Shown here in pieces: positions 9,243-18,878 of a stretch of DNA of 64,000 bases (position 1 is the stretch's first letter; the number at the start of each line of letters is the position of its first letter). A program made the translations under genes and the position numbers. Source of the stretch: Phenylobacterium sp. (GTDB taxonomy: Bacteria; Pseudomonadota; Alphaproteobacteria; Caulobacterales; Caulobacteraceae); contig NZ_SCVD01000021.1 of NCBI RefSeq assembly GCF_004297125.1, positions 248,001 through 312,000 on the forward strand. The letters run 5' to 3'. The notes under the pieces were generated by a model that ran no database searches, was not told the origin of the DNA, and saw only the letters and a program-made list of their open reading frames with translations.

Positions 9243-10253
9243 TCAGTCGTCGCCCTCGTCCTCGTAGCCCACGAGCGCCAGCGCCCGCGCCGGAATGTCG
9301 TGGAGCGTCGCCCAGCGGGCCAGGGCCTCCTCGCGGCCGTGGGTGATCCAGAGTTCGCCGGGGCGCAGCTCGTCGATGGTGGCGGTGAGCTCGTCCCAGT
9401 CGGCGTGGTCGGAGATCACCAGCGGCAGCTCCACGCCGCGCTGGCGGGCGCGGGCGCGGATCTGCATCCAGCCCGAGGCGAAGGCGGCGACCGGCTCGGG
9501 GAAGCGCCGGCTCCAGCGGTCCTGCAGCGCCGAGGGCGGAGCCACGATGATGCCGCCCGCGAAATCCGCCTTCTTTGCCGTGGTGGCGGGGGCAAGCGGG
9601 CCCAGATCGATTCCGTGCCGCTCATAGAGGGCGTTCAGCCGCTCCAGGGCGCCATGGACATGGATGGTCCTGTCCCAGCCGGCCTCGCGCAGCAGGCGGA
9701 TGATCCGTTGCGCCTTGCCCAGCGCATAGGCGCCCACGATGTGGCTGCGCTCGGGGAACTGGGCCACGGACTTCAGCAGCCGGGCGATCTCCTCGCGGTC
9801 GTCCGGGTGGCGGAACACCGGCAGGCCGAAGGTGGCCTCGGAGATGAAGACGTCGCAGGGCACGGGCTCGAACGGCGGGCAGGTCGGGTCGCGCCGGCGC
9901 TTGTAGTCGCCGCTCACCACCATGGTCAGGCCCTTCCAGCGCACCACCGCCTGGGCCGAGCCCAGCACATGGCCGGCGGGGACCAGAGTCACCTCGACCT
10001 CGTGGCGGACCACCGTCTGGCCGTAGGCGGCCGCCTCGGCGGTGTGGGCGAAATCGACGCCGTAGCGCTCCTTCATGATGTCGAGCGTCTGCGGCGTCGC
10101 CAGGACGGCGTAGTGCCCGGCGCGGGCGTGGTCGGCATGGCCATGGGTGATCACCGCCCGGTCCACCGGCCGCACCGGATCGATGTAGAAGTCGCCGGGG
10201 GCGCAATAGAGCCCCTCGGGTTTGGGGCACAGCAGGTCCTGGGGCCGGATCAT
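9243..10253 (-). CDS. Ligase-associated DNA exonuclease, metallo-beta-lactamase fold
   Basis: 336 residues with the metallo-beta-lactamase/beta-CASP metal site: THGHADHA near residue 40, PAGHVLGSAQ, VVSGDYKR and a C-terminal SDHADWDEL. This is the pattern of the bacterial exonuclease encoded next to LigB-type ligases, related to mRNA 3'-end processing factors. The sequence PCDVFISEATFGLPVF sits where the family expects an acidic metal-binding segment. The gene starts at the ATG at 10253 and ends on the base before the ligase start, so the two are surely co-transcribed. Role: end trimming before ligation in an accessory DNA-repair pathway (family knowledge). Confidence 0.88.
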   Translation of the reverse strand: MIRPQDLLCPKPEGLYCAPGDFYIDPVRPVDRAVITHGHADHARAGHYAVLATPQTLDIMKERYGVDFAHTAEAAAYGQTVVRHEVEVTLVPAGHVLGSAQAVVRWKGLTMVVSGDYKRRRDPTCPPFEPVPCDVFISEATFGLPVFRHPDDREEIARLLKSVAQFPERSHIVGAYALGKAQRIIRLLREAGWDRTIHVHGALERLNALYERHGIDLGPLAPATTAKKADFAGGIIVAPPSALQDRWSRRFPEPVAAFASGWMQIRARARQRGVELPLVISDHADWDELTATIDELRPGELWITHGREEALARWATLHDIPARALALVGYEDEGDD

Positions 10254-10326
10254 CGTGCTTCAATGTAGGGGCGCACTTAAGGCTCCGCACATTGACTTCC
10301 GCGGTCAGGTCCGTACCCCGGACGAC

Positions 10327-10767
10327 ATGTCCGACTTCAACACTGCGCCGCTCCCCGAGCGGATGATCATGGCGCCTCACGCCAGCGCGCTCGGGTTGAC
10401 CCTCGTCTCCATCGAAAAGGGTCGCGGCGTCATGGCCGCCCCCTGGCGCGAGGAGCTGGTGGGCGATCCGGAGACGGACGTCATCGCGTCGGGCGTGGTC
10501 ACCGCCCTGATCGACCACACCTGCGGCCTGGCGATCAATTCGGCGATCGGCGAGCCCATGCCCATCGCCACCCTGGACCTGCGCATCGACTACCTGCGGC
10601 CCGCCGCCCCGCGCACGGGCGTCACCGCCGAGGCCCACGCCTACCGCCTGACCCGCACCGTGGGCTTCGTGCGCGCCGAGGCCTGGGACGTCGACCGAGG
10701 CGACCTGGTCGCGACCGCCCAGGCCGCCTTCATGCTGAACACCCGCGCCCAGCCGCTGAAGGCCTGA
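10327..10767 (+). CDS. PaaI-type hotdog-fold thioesterase
   Basis: 146 residues from the ATG at 10327. The open frame extends back to 10222, but the upstream part overlaps the divergent exonuclease gene and shows no conserved pattern. The core GVVTALIDHTCGLAINSAIGEPMPIATLDLRIDYLRPA is the hotdog fold with the DHxxG-like turn of PaaI/acyl-CoA thioesterases, which hydrolyse acyl- or aryl-CoA. It is followed after four bases by a second, distinct thioesterase gene, so the pair is probably co-expressed and may form a heteromeric enzyme. Specific substrate unknown. Confidence 0.8.
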   Translation: MSDFNTAPLPERMIMAPHASALGLTLVSIEKGRGVMAAPWREELVGDPETDVIASGVVTALIDHTCGLAINSAIGEPMPIATLDLRIDYLRPAAPRTGVTAEAHAYRLTRTVGFVRAEAWDVDRGDLVATAQAAFMLNTRAQPLKA

Positions 10768-10771
10768 GCCG

Positions 10772-11194
10772 ATGGAAGACACCGCAATCCGGAGCCTGGA
10801 TGGCTTTCTGCAGCAGGTTCCCTACGTCCGCTTCCTCGGCATGCGCGTCGAACTGGCGGGCGACGAGATGACGGCGGTGCTGCCGTTCCGCGAGACCCTG
10901 ATCGGCAACCCGATCCTCCCTGCCCTCCACGGCGGCGTGATCGGCGCCTTCATGGAGCTGACGGCCCTGGCCCAGCTCTCCTTGGCGGCGCCCGGCCGGC
11001 GGGTGCCGAAGACCATCGACATCACCATCGAGTACCTGCGCTCGGGCCGCGCCCAGGACACCTACGCCCGCGCCATCCTGCGCAAGGTGGGCCGTCGCGT
11101 GGCCAATGTGCAGGTCGAGGCCTGGCAGGACAGCCGGTCCCAGCCGATCGCGGGCTTGACCGGTCACTTCCTGATGCGGAACGAAGAGCCTTAG
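10772..11194 (+). CDS. PaaI-type hotdog-fold thioesterase (second of a tandem pair)
   Basis: 140 residues. The hotdog core is visible in [22 protein letters not shown] and [25 protein letters not shown] is the classic PaaI active-site turn. The N-terminal segment ([17 protein letters not shown]) is the usual entry helix and strand. It lies 4 bp after the first thioesterase gene and shares little obvious identity with it beyond the fold, so it is an old rather than recent duplicate. Likely removes CoA from an acyl intermediate. The TAG stop overlaps the TAA stop of the convergent phnD-like gene. Confidence 0.82.
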   Translation: MEDTAIRSLDGFLQQVPYVRFLGMRVELAGDEMTAVLPFRETLIGNPILPALHGGVIGAFMELTALAQLSLAAPGRRVPKTIDITIEYLRSGRAQDTYARAILRKVGRRVANVQVEAWQDSRSQPIAGLTGHFLMRNEEP

Positions 11195-12180
11195 GGCCTG
11201 GTCAGGGCCGCCCGCTCCCGGGCGATCTCGGCGAGCGCCGCCTGGGCCTTGGCCTCGGCGGCGGCGTCCTTGCGGTTGCGGGCCTCGATGAGCTGGCCGG
11301 TGGCCTCCATCTCGCGCACCGGCAGCAGGTGGCTGTCGTCTGCCGGCACGAAGGGCTTGGTCTGGATCTGCTCCAGGATCGCGCGTTGCCGCGCCGCTTC
11401 CGGCGTATCGCCGACGCCGTAGCCGAACATGAAGTCGGCCAGCTGCTTCTTCAGCGCCGGATCCAGGTCCTTGCGCCAGACCAGCGGGTCCTCCGGGATG
11501 CGGGGAGAGCGCCAGACGATCTCGACGTTGCCCAGGGTGGTCTTGGCGACGTCGGTGTTCAGCAGCCGCAGCCGGTCCATGGAGGCGGTGTTGTTGGTGG
11601 CCGCGTCCAGCATGCCGCCGGCCACCGAGAACAGGTTGGTCTCGTGATTGGCTGAGCGCACGGTCTTGAAGCAGGTCGACGGGTCGATCTTCCGCGGCGC
11701 GAAGAGGAAGGTCATGGGCGCCAGCGTGCCGGAGGTCGACTTGGCGTCGCCCATGCCGAAGTTGATGGTCTTGCCACAGGCCAGGATCTTGTCGAGCGTC
11801 AGGCCCGACCCCTTCTTGACGATGACGACGGCCTCGTAGCCGTCGACTCCGCTGGGGTTCACCGACCGGGCGAAGACCTCGCCGTTCCCCCGTCTCACCG
11901 CTTCCAGGCCCGATTGGTTCGTGAACCAGCCGAGGTCGGTCTGCTTGAAGCGCATGGCCTCGATCAGGGCGGTGTAGTTCGAGCCGTAGAAGGCCTTCAC
12001 CGGCCGGCCCAGGGCCTTGCTCATGTCGGCCAGGAAAGGCGCCCAGTCGGCCTCGGCGCTGGCCTGGCTCTCGGCGGAGAGGATGGAGAAGACCAGCTCC
12101 TTGCGCTCAGGCTGCTTCGACGGGCTGCAAGCCGCCAGCGCGAGCGTGGCGGCGAGCGCCAGGATGATCCGACGGTTCAT
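11191..12180 (-). CDS. PhnD-like phosphate/phosphonate-binding lipoprotein
   Basis: 329 residues starting at the ATG 12178-12180. [18 protein letters not shown] is a lipoprotein signal with a lipobox (LAAC), so the mature protein is anchored in the envelope. The body matches PhnD-type periplasmic binding proteins: an N-terminal strand [50 protein letters not shown] and [15 protein letters not shown], the last being the phosphonate-contact region. The C-terminal 30 residues are a charged helix. It is the last gene of an overlapping operon after a TonB receptor, a PhoD-type phosphatase and a propeller protein; no PhnC or PhnE transporter gene is adjacent. A frame extension upstream to 12780 is shadow sequence. 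Confidence 0.82.
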   Translation of the reverse strand: MNRRIILALAATLALAACSPSKQPERKELVFSILSAESQASAEADWAPFLADMSKALGRPVKAFYGSNYTALIEAMRFKQTDLGWFTNQSGLEAVRRGNGEVFARSVNPSGVDGYEAVVIVKKGSGLTLDKILACGKTINFGMGDAKSTSGTLAPMTFLFAPRKIDPSTCFKTVRSANHETNLFSVAGGMLDAATNNTASMDRLRLLNTDVAKTTLGNVEIVWRSPRIPEDPLVWRKDLDPALKKQLADFMFGYGVGDTPEAARQRAILEQIQTKPFVPADDSHLLPVREMEATGQLIEARNRKDAAAEAKAQAALAEIARERAALTRP

Positions 12181-12953
12181 TTTCCCTCCACCGGCGGCAG
12201 CTTCATGGCCACCACCTCCCGCTTTCCGCGGCTGATTCCGTACAGCACCCGCTCTGCCCCGCGGTCGAAGGCCACGGCCTGGCCCTCCACCGCCACCGGG
12301 ATGGTCGCCACATGCTTCAGCACCGAGCCGATCCGTGGCAGCTCCAGCACATAGACCTCGGGCCGGTCGTGGCCCGTGACGTAGAGCCGCCCGTCCGCGC
12401 CCCAGGCGCCGCCCGACGAGCTGCGTGGCTTGAAGCGGCTGAGCACGCTCTCCGGGAAGGTCCAGACGCCGGTCACCCGCCACTTGTCGTCGAACCTCAC
12501 CAAGGTGGTGAAGCGGTGGTCGCGGCCGGGCGCGCCGCCGCGGCCGTCGTAGTTGGCGAAACAGGCCCACCAGGCGTTCTCGCGCCGGTCGACCCAGGTC
12601 AGCGAGCCCGGCTGCGGCGTCATGGTCACCGAGCGCAGGTGGGTCATGGAGCCGGGATCGAAGATCTCCACCGAGCCCTGCATCGGCACGCTCGGATAGT
12701 TGGAGCTGGCGCAGACCAGTTCGGGCCCGATCACCGCGCAGGAGTTCAGGTGCGGGAAGGTGGCCGGATCGCCGGTCCACGCCGCCACCTTCTGGCCGGT
12801 GGCGCGGTCATACTTGGCGATCTGCGAGTTATCGATGGCGTAGATAAAGCCGGCGTCCACCGCCACGCCCTGGTTCGCCTCGGGCGCGGGCAGTCGCGAC
12901 AGGGTCTCGGCGGGGGCCAGGGCCAGGGCCGCGGCGGCGATCAGCTCAAGCAC
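12177..12953 (-). CDS. Exported beta-propeller-like protein of unknown function
   Basis: 258 residues from a GTG at 12953. The first ~16 residues ([16 protein letters not shown]) look like a short signal peptide. The rest consists of repeated blade-like strands: [54 protein letters not shown] and [18 protein letters not shown]. This resembles SMP-30/strictosidine-synthase or cycloisomerase-type propellers, without a motif that fixes an activity. It overlaps the PhoD gene by 8 bp upstream and the phnD-like gene by 4 bp downstream, so it belongs to their operon and probably works in the periplasm on a phosphoester or its product (inference). Confidence 0.65.
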   Translation of the reverse strand: MLELIAAAALALAPAETLSRLPAPEANQGVAVDAGFIYAIDNSQIAKYDRATGQKVAAWTGDPATFPHLNSCAVIGPELVCASSNYPSVPMQGSVEIFDPGSMTHLRSVTMTPQPGSLTWVDRRENAWWACFANYDGRGGAPGRDHRFTTLVRFDDKWRVTGVWTFPESVLSRFKPRSSSGGAWGADGRLYVTGHDRPEVYVLELPRIGSVLKHVATIPVAVEGQAVAFDRGAERVLYGISRGKREVVAMKLPPVEGK

Positions 12954-14496
12954 GTTTCAACCCGGCTTCCCCGTCCTCGACCACGAATTTCGCCAGGTCG
13001 CGCACCGGCGACGTCGGGACCAGCGCGTTCTCGACGCCCCGGAACGTCACCACGCATTCCTTGCTGGTGATGTCCACCTGACCGTAGCCGCGGGTGTCGC
13101 CATCGCCGAACCTGATCTGCGGATTGATGTTCATCATCCCGTGGACAACCTCGTTCGAGCGGCCCAGCGAACTTATCGAGCCGCCGACGAACTCGCTGGC
13201 GATCGGTTTGCCGCCCGGTTCCAGCGTCAGGTCGGCGGCGAAGAACGTATGCACGTCGCCGCCCAGGACCACGGGGTTCGGGACCTTGTGGTCGCGCCAG
13301 CCTTCCAGGACGCGGCGGCGGGTCTGGGAATAGCCGTCCCAGCCGTCGTTGCTGACCCGCCCGTCGGGCGTGACGACCTCGTTCATCAGGGTCTGCTGAC
13401 CCAGCAGGTTCCAGCGGGCCTGGGTGTCGCCGAGCCGCCCCTGCAGCCAGGCCTCCTGGCGCGCGCCCAGCATGGACCGCCTCGGATCCGTGCGTTCGGG
13501 GCACGACGCCGGGATCAGCTTGCCGTTGGCCTTGTTGGACTGGGCGTCGCAGCTCCGGTGCGCCCGGTACTGGCGGTCGTCGATCACCGCCAGCCGCGCC
13601 AGCCGGCCCCAGTCGAGGGCCCGGTAGAGGCGCATGTTCGGCCCCACGGGCTTCACCGTCCGCCGCAGGGGCATGTTCTCGTAGTAGGCCTGGTAGGCCG
13701 CCGCGCGGCGTCTCAGGAACTGGGCGACGGGCGGGTTCGAGCGGTCCTGGTCGCCGCCGTAGTCGTTGGAAACCTCATGGTCGTCCCACATCACCATCCA
13801 CGGCGCGCACGCGTGGGCGGCCTGCAGGTTGGGATCGGCCTTGTACCAGGCGTAGCGCTCGCGATAGCTGGCTAGGTCCTGGGCGTCGACCGGCGGGTGG
13901 TGACGCACCACCCCGTCCTTGCTGGCCTTCTTCTCGTAGATGTAGTCGCCCAGGAACAGCACTAGGTCGGGGTCCTGTTCCGCCAGGTCGGCGTGCGCGG
14001 AATAGTAGCCGGACTCCCACTTCTGGCAGGAACCGTAGGCGATGCGCAGCTTGTCGACCCAGGCGCCGGCCTCGGGCGCGGTGCGGGTGCGGCCCGTCGG
14101 GCTGGCGTGGCCGCCGGCGGTGAAGCGATACCAGTAGTCGCGGCCGGGCTTCAGGCCTGCGACCTCGATGTGTACGGAATGGCCGGCCTCGGCGACGGCC
14201 AGGGCCTCGCCACGCTGGACCGTACGCCTCAGTCTGTCGTCCTCGGCGATCTCCCAGCCCACCCTGACCGGCGCGCGGGTCATGCCGCCGCCCATCGCCT
14301 GCGGATCGGTGACCAGCCGGGTCCACAGCACGACCCCGTCCGGCTCGGGCTCGCCCGAGGCGATCCCGACACGGAACGGATCGTCGGCCAGCCGGGTCTG
14401 CGCGACCGCGCCGGTCCACGCAGCCGGCGACAGCGCCGCGCCCGCCAGGGCGGCGGCCTGGAACAGCAGGCGGCGGCGGGTCGAGCCGTCTACCAC
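12946..14496 (-). CDS. PhoD-family alkaline phosphatase/phosphodiesterase, Tat-exported
   Basis: 516 residues from the GTG at 14494-14496. This start places the Tat signal STRRRLLFQAAALAGAA at the very N-terminus; an ATG at 14553 would add 19 unlikely residues inside the receptor gene. After the signal come the PhoD N-terminal domain (DPFRVGIASGEPEPDGVVLWTRL) and the catalytic domain: YGSCQKWESGYYSAHADL, LVLFLGDYIYE, MVMWDDHEVSNDYGG and VVLGGDVHTFFAADL, which hold the Asp, Asn and His ligands of the Fe/Ca centre. It hydrolyses phosphomonoesters or diesters in the periplasm. Second gene of the operon; it overlaps the TonB receptor stop by 7 bp and the next gene by 8 bp. Confidence 0.9.
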   Translation of the reverse strand: MVDGSTRRRLLFQAAALAGAALSPAAWTGAVAQTRLADDPFRVGIASGEPEPDGVVLWTRLVTDPQAMGGGMTRAPVRVGWEIAEDDRLRRTVQRGEALAVAEAGHSVHIEVAGLKPGRDYWYRFTAGGHASPTGRTRTAPEAGAWVDKLRIAYGSCQKWESGYYSAHADLAEQDPDLVLFLGDYIYEKKASKDGVVRHHPPVDAQDLASYRERYAWYKADPNLQAAHACAPWMVMWDDHEVSNDYGGDQDRSNPPVAQFLRRRAAAYQAYYENMPLRRTVKPVGPNMRLYRALDWGRLARLAVIDDRQYRAHRSCDAQSNKANGKLIPASCPERTDPRRSMLGARQEAWLQGRLGDTQARWNLLGQQTLMNEVVTPDGRVSNDGWDGYSQTRRRVLEGWRDHKVPNPVVLGGDVHTFFAADLTLEPGGKPIASEFVGGSISSLGRSNEVVHGMMNINPQIRFGDGDTRGYGQVDITSKECVVTFRGVENALVPTSPVRDLAKFVVEDGEAGLKRA

Positions 14497-17027
14497 CGCG
14501 CGGAGAGCCCCACGTAGTACGTGCGCTTGTAGCGCTCGTAGTTGGTCAGCCAATCCTTGTGGCCGCCCTGATACTCACGCAGCTTCTCGTCGGTCAGGTT
14601 CTGCAGGTCCACGAACACCTCGATCCGGTCGGTCACCGCATAGCTTACCTTGGCGTTCAGCCGGCGGTAGTCGTCATCGAAGGTGTCGGCGTCGGTGTTG
14701 CTGCCGATGGACTGCGGCGCCTTGCCGGTGTGGTGGTACGACAGCGCCGCCTCGATCCGGCCCTTCTGGTAGAAGAGCTGGGCGCCCCACAGGAGGTCGG
14801 ACTGGCCCAGGAACGGCAGGTCGCCGCGGCCCGGAACGGTCAGTTCGGAGTCGGTGAAGGTGACGTTGCCCGACACCCCGAAGCCGCTCCACAGGCCGGG
14901 CAGGAAGGTGAACTGCTGCTGGTACTGCAGCTCCAGCCCGCGGATCTCTCCGTCTTCGGCGTTGCGCGGCTGGGTGTAGGCAAGGCGGGTGAAGGTGCGG
15001 CCATCCAGCACCACGCCGGTCTGGGTCTCGCGGAAGCTGAAGATGGGGTCGTCGATCCGCTTCAGGAACGCGCCCGCCGAAACGAGGCCGCCCGGGGCGA
15101 AGTACCATTCCACCGAAAGGTCGAAGTTCTCGGACTTGAACGGCTTCAGGTCCACGTTGCCTTCGGAAAGGTCGCCGTCCAGCGTGCCGTCGGGATTGGT
15201 CACGACGGTCAGCAGGCCGCCCGGACGCAGTTGCGGATACTGGGGCCGGCCGATGGTGTGGGTGTAGGCGGCGCGGACGACCAAGTCCTCGCGCGGCTCC
15301 CAGCGCAGGTGCAGGTTCGGCAGGAAGTCGGTGTACTCGCCCGACCGGGTCACCGGCTTGACCACGCCCCCGCTGAGCAGGAAGCCGCGGACATCCGTTT
15401 CGGTCCGCTCCACGCGCCAGCCGGCGAGGAGGCTCACCGCGCCGAAGTCGATGTTGGCCATGGCGTAGCCGGCCAGCACGCGTTCGGTCAGGCTGTAGTC
15501 GCTGAGCGTGTCGTTCGAGAGGCTGGTGGAATTGTTCCGCACCATCCGCGGACCGCCGAGGTTCGCCGCGGTGAAGGCCTTGATGGCCTCCTCGTCGATG
15601 ACGAACTGGCTGGCGTAGGTCGCTTCGCCCAGGGATACGTCCATGTTCGGGCCCTGGAGACCGAAGTCGGCCAGGGTGAAGCGGTTCGCGGTGGTTCCCC
15701 GCTCGTAGATGTCGGTGCGGCCGTCGAACTTCTTGTCGGTCTCGCGGATCTTCGCCCCGATCTTGAAGAAGCTGTCCTCGCCCATGTCGATGTCGCGGCG
15801 CAGGTCAAAGCGGGCGGCCTTGTTGGTCTCCTCGCCGGTCTCGTCCTGGACAGTGTACTGCCGGAAGCCCAGGTCGCTGGCCGCGAGATTGCGGGGCGTG
15901 GCGGTGTAGAGCAGGGGCTGCATGTCGAAGTCGACGGTGGCCGCCCCGCCCCGGAACAGCCACAGTTCGTTGGGCTCGATCAGCTCGTTGTAGCCCCACG
16001 ACACGTCGTATTCGATCCGCCAGGGACCCCGCTCGTGCTCCGCGCCGAGCTGGAAGGTGGAGATCGACTTCTCCTTGTACTCGACGCGCAGGTCCTGGCG
16101 GGCCTCGACGTTGCGAGCGACGCCGCCGGTCCCGGCGCTGTTCAGCGTGACGTTCGCGAGGTTGGAGGCGAAATCCAGGCGGAAGCGCTGGCGGTACTCG
16201 TCCTCGGTGAAGCGCGACCACAGCCCGCGGAAATAGAACCGGCTATCGTCGGAGGGCTTGTATTCCACCGTGCCGCTGACGCCGATGCGCTCGCGGTCGA
16301 GGGTGTAGTTCGTGTACTTCAGATTGATCGGCAGGCCGCCGCGGGCGACGCCCGGCACGGTGCGCCAGTCGTCGGGATAGAGACCGTCGGAGCGATACTT
16401 GCGCTGGGAATAGCTGACGCCCAGCAAGGCGCCCCAGTTCCCGATCACGCCGCCGAGCGTGAGGTCGCCCTGCACCGGGAACTTCTCGTTGAACTCCTGG
16501 TATCCGACCTGGGCCCGGATCTGCGCGATCCGATCCTGCCGTAGGTTGAACGGCGACTGGGTGACGAGGTTGACCGTCCCGCCGATGCCCTGGGCGTCGC
16601 GGTCCGGCGTCACGGCCTTCAGCACCTCCAGGCGGCCGAGCAGCTGGCCGCTGATCACGTCCAGCGGCAGGGCCCGGCTGTCGCCGTCCGGATTGCCGAC
16701 CTCGACGCCGTTGAGGGTGACGTTGTTCAGCGCCGACGGTGTGCCGCGGATCGAGACATATCGGCCCTCGCCCTGGTCATAGGCCACCCCGATGGCCGGC
16801 AGGCGCTCCAGGTTCTCGGCCACGTTCTTGTCCGCGAGCCGGCCGATGTCGTCGGCCGAGATGGCGTCGACCACGCCGAGGGCGTCGCGCTTCGTCTCGA
16901 TGGCGCGCTGCTGGGACAGCCGCTGGCCGGTGACGACCAGCTCGTCAACCTGCTGCGCCGCCGCGGGCCCCGCAGCCAGCACCGAGGCCAGCGCCAGACC
17001 GCTTACCGAAGTCGTGAATCGTCGCAT
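14490..17027 (-). CDS. TonB-dependent receptor, first gene of a phosphatase operon
   Basis: 845 residues from the ATG at 17027 (MRRFTTSVSGLALASVLAAGPAAA, a normal signal peptide). Mature start QQVDELVVTGQRLSQQRAIETKRDA is a TonB box plus plug of the Caulobacter-abundant receptor class, with ISADDIGRLADKNVAENLERLPAIG, YVSIRGTPSALNNVTLNGVEV and RDAQGIGGTVNLVTQSPF as plug motifs and a barrel ending YYVGLSARW. A 21-residue open extension upstream has no signal-like character and is left out. It is transcribed first, ahead of a PhoD-type phosphatase, a propeller protein and a PhnD-like lipoprotein, so its ligand is probably an organophosphate such as a nucleotide, phytate or phospholipid head group (inference). 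Confidence 0.9.
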   Translation of the reverse strand: MRRFTTSVSGLALASVLAAGPAAAQQVDELVVTGQRLSQQRAIETKRDALGVVDAISADDIGRLADKNVAENLERLPAIGVAYDQGEGRYVSIRGTPSALNNVTLNGVEVGNPDGDSRALPLDVISGQLLGRLEVLKAVTPDRDAQGIGGTVNLVTQSPFNLRQDRIAQIRAQVGYQEFNEKFPVQGDLTLGGVIGNWGALLGVSYSQRKYRSDGLYPDDWRTVPGVARGGLPINLKYTNYTLDRERIGVSGTVEYKPSDDSRFYFRGLWSRFTEDEYRQRFRLDFASNLANVTLNSAGTGGVARNVEARQDLRVEYKEKSISTFQLGAEHERGPWRIEYDVSWGYNELIEPNELWLFRGGAATVDFDMQPLLYTATPRNLAASDLGFRQYTVQDETGEETNKAARFDLRRDIDMGEDSFFKIGAKIRETDKKFDGRTDIYERGTTANRFTLADFGLQGPNMDVSLGEATYASQFVIDEEAIKAFTAANLGGPRMVRNNSTSLSNDTLSDYSLTERVLAGYAMANIDFGAVSLLAGWRVERTETDVRGFLLSGGVVKPVTRSGEYTDFLPNLHLRWEPREDLVVRAAYTHTIGRPQYPQLRPGGLLTVVTNPDGTLDGDLSEGNVDLKPFKSENFDLSVEWYFAPGGLVSAGAFLKRIDDPIFSFRETQTGVVLDGRTFTRLAYTQPRNAEDGEIRGLELQYQQQFTFLPGLWSGFGVSGNVTFTDSELTVPGRGDLPFLGQSDLLWGAQLFYQKGRIEAALSYHHTGKAPQSIGSNTDADTFDDDYRRLNAKVSYAVTDRIEVFVDLQNLTDEKLREYQGGHKDWLTNYERYKRTYYVGLSARW

Positions 17028-17167
17028 CCCATAGCCCCCATTCGACCTGACGGGGGCGGGCTTAGGGATGCCGCGTGTCAGACGCGTCACGCCCGTGCGA
17101 CGATCCCATGACGGTCGCCGACGGATTGCGCTTGAGCCGCGAGCCCAGGGGGGCTAGGCCGCCCGCC

Positions 17168-18865
17168 ATGCTGCAAGGCCCGAACCTCCAAGGATTGTCC
17201 CACCAGGCGCGCGAGGCCAAGAGCTGGCCGTTCGAACAGGCGCGCCTGCTGCTCGACCGCGTCACCCGCCTGCGCCTCTCCGACGCCGAGCGCGACCTGG
17301 CCGCGACCCTGTTCGCCCAGGGCAAGTTCGCGGAGGCGGTGCAGACCCTGCCCGCGCTGGCCAAGCCGGTGATCTTCCAGTGCGGCTATGGCGCCTCGGG
17401 CCTGCCCCACCTGGGCACCTTCGGCGAGGCCACCCGGCCGACCATCGTGCGCAACGCCTTCCGGGCGCTGACCGAGGACGCCATCCCGACCCAGCTCATC
17501 GTCTTCTCCGACGACATGGACGGCCTGCGGAAGATCCCCGACAACGTGCCCAACAAGGAGATGCTGGAGGAGGATCGCGACAAGCCGGTCACGTCCGTCC
17601 GCGACCCCTTCGGCGAGCACGAGAGCTTCGGCGCCCACAACAACGCCCGCCTGCGCGCCTTCCTCGACGGCTTCGGGTTCGAATACACCTTCATGTCGTC
17701 CACCGAGACCTACAAGTCCGGCCGGTTCGACGAGGTGCTGCTGCGCATCCTGGCGCGGTTCGACGCCATCCAGGCGATCATGCTGCCGACGCTGGGCGAA
17801 GAACGCCGCGCCACCTATTCGCCGTTCCTGCCGATCAGCCCCAAGACCGGCCGCGTGCTGCAGGTCCCGACGCTGGGCCGCGACGTGGAAAAGGGCACGA
17901 TCACCTTCAACGACGAGGACGGCGAGCTGACCGAGCTTCCGGTCACCGGCGGCCATGTGAAGCTGCAGTGGCGTCCCGATTGGGCGGCCCGCTGGACGGC
18001 GCTGGAGGTCGACTTCGAGGCCTCGGGCAAGGACCTGGTGGACTCGGTGCGGGTCTCCAACCGCATCGTGAAGGCCCTGGGCGCCGAGCCGCCGGAGGCC
18101 TTCCACTTCGAACTCTTCATGGACGAGAACAACCAGAAGATCTCGAAGTCCAAGGGCAACGGACTGACCATCGAGGAGTGGCTGCGCTACGGCGCGCCCG
18201 AGAGCCTGACCTACTACATGTACCAGTCGCCCAAGTCGGCGAAGCGGCTCTATTTCGACGTCATCCCCAAGGCCACCGACGAGTACCTGCAGCAGCTCGA
18301 CGCCCTGATCCGCAAGAAGGCCGAGGGCGACAACGCCGCCCAGCTCGACAACCCGGCCTGGCACGTCCACCGCGGCCACCCGCCCGAGAAGGGTTCGCCG
18401 GTCAGCTTCTCGCTGCTCCTGAACCTGGTGTCGGCGGCCGACGCCTCGACCAAGGATCTGCTGTGGGCCTTCATCGCCCGCTACATCCCGGGCGCGACGC
18501 CGCAGAGCGAGCCGCTGCTCGACCGGCTGGCCGGCTTCGCGATCAACTACTACGAGGACTTCGTGAAGCCCTCGAAGCGGTTCCGGGCCCCCGACGAGCG
18601 CGAGCGCGCCGCCATGACCGCCCTGGTCGCCAAGCTGAAGGCCCTGCCCGCCGGGGCCGACGCCGAGGCGATCCAGAACGAGGTGTTCGAGGTCGGCAAG
18701 GACGCCGGCTTCGAGCCGCTGCGCGCCTGGTTCTCGGCCCTCTACGAGGTGCTGCTGGGCCAGAGCCAGGGGCCTCGCTTCGGTTCGTTCGTGGCGATCT
18801 TCGGAGTCGACCGCACGGTGGCCCTGATCGAACGCGCGCTGGCCGGCGAGCTGATCGCCGCCTGA
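17168..18865 (+). CDS. lysK: Lysyl-tRNA synthetase, class I
   Basis: 565 residues from the ATG at 17168. The frame is open to 17075, but the extra 31 residues lack conservation and overlap the promoter region of the divergent receptor. Class I signature motifs are present: the HIGH equivalent in YGASGLPHLGTFGE near residue 75, and the KMSKS equivalent ISKSKGNG at 325-332. VIFQCGYG, YKSGRFDEVL and FHFELFMDENNQK are typical of archaeal-type LysRS, which most alphaproteobacteria use in place of the class II enzyme. It charges tRNA-Lys. It stands alone, followed by a convergent metalloprotease gene. Confidence 0.95.
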   Translation: MLQGPNLQGLSHQAREAKSWPFEQARLLLDRVTRLRLSDAERDLAATLFAQGKFAEAVQTLPALAKPVIFQCGYGASGLPHLGTFGEATRPTIVRNAFRALTEDAIPTQLIVFSDDMDGLRKIPDNVPNKEMLEEDRDKPVTSVRDPFGEHESFGAHNNARLRAFLDGFGFEYTFMSSTETYKSGRFDEVLLRILARFDAIQAIMLPTLGEERRATYSPFLPISPKTGRVLQVPTLGRDVEKGTITFNDEDGELTELPVTGGHVKLQWRPDWAARWTALEVDFEASGKDLVDSVRVSNRIVKALGAEPPEAFHFELFMDENNQKISKSKGNGLTIEEWLRYGAPESLTYYMYQSPKSAKRLYFDVIPKATDEYLQQLDALIRKKAEGDNAAQLDNPAWHVHRGHPPEKGSPVSFSLLLNLVSAADASTKDLLWAFIARYIPGATPQSEPLLDRLAGFAINYYEDFVKPSKRFRAPDERERAAMTALVAKLKALPAGADAEAIQNEVFEVGKDAGFEPLRAWFSALYEVLLGQSQGPRFGSFVAIFGVDRTVALIERALAGELIAA

Positions 18866-18878
18866 CCACCGTCGTTGT

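Noticed and set aside
7074..10268. 1064-residue plus-strand open frame across the ligase and exonuclease genes
   Set aside because: The two minus-strand genes have full family motifs; the long frame is low-complexity shadow.
14559..16544. 661-residue plus-strand frame opposite the second TonB receptor
   Set aside because: No conserved domains, codon pattern of an antisense shadow.
17075..17105. Degenerate Pho-box-like CCGTCAT-N4-TCGTCGC upstream of the phosphatase operon
   Set aside because: Only one arm is near the consensus; too weak to call, though it would fit the operon.
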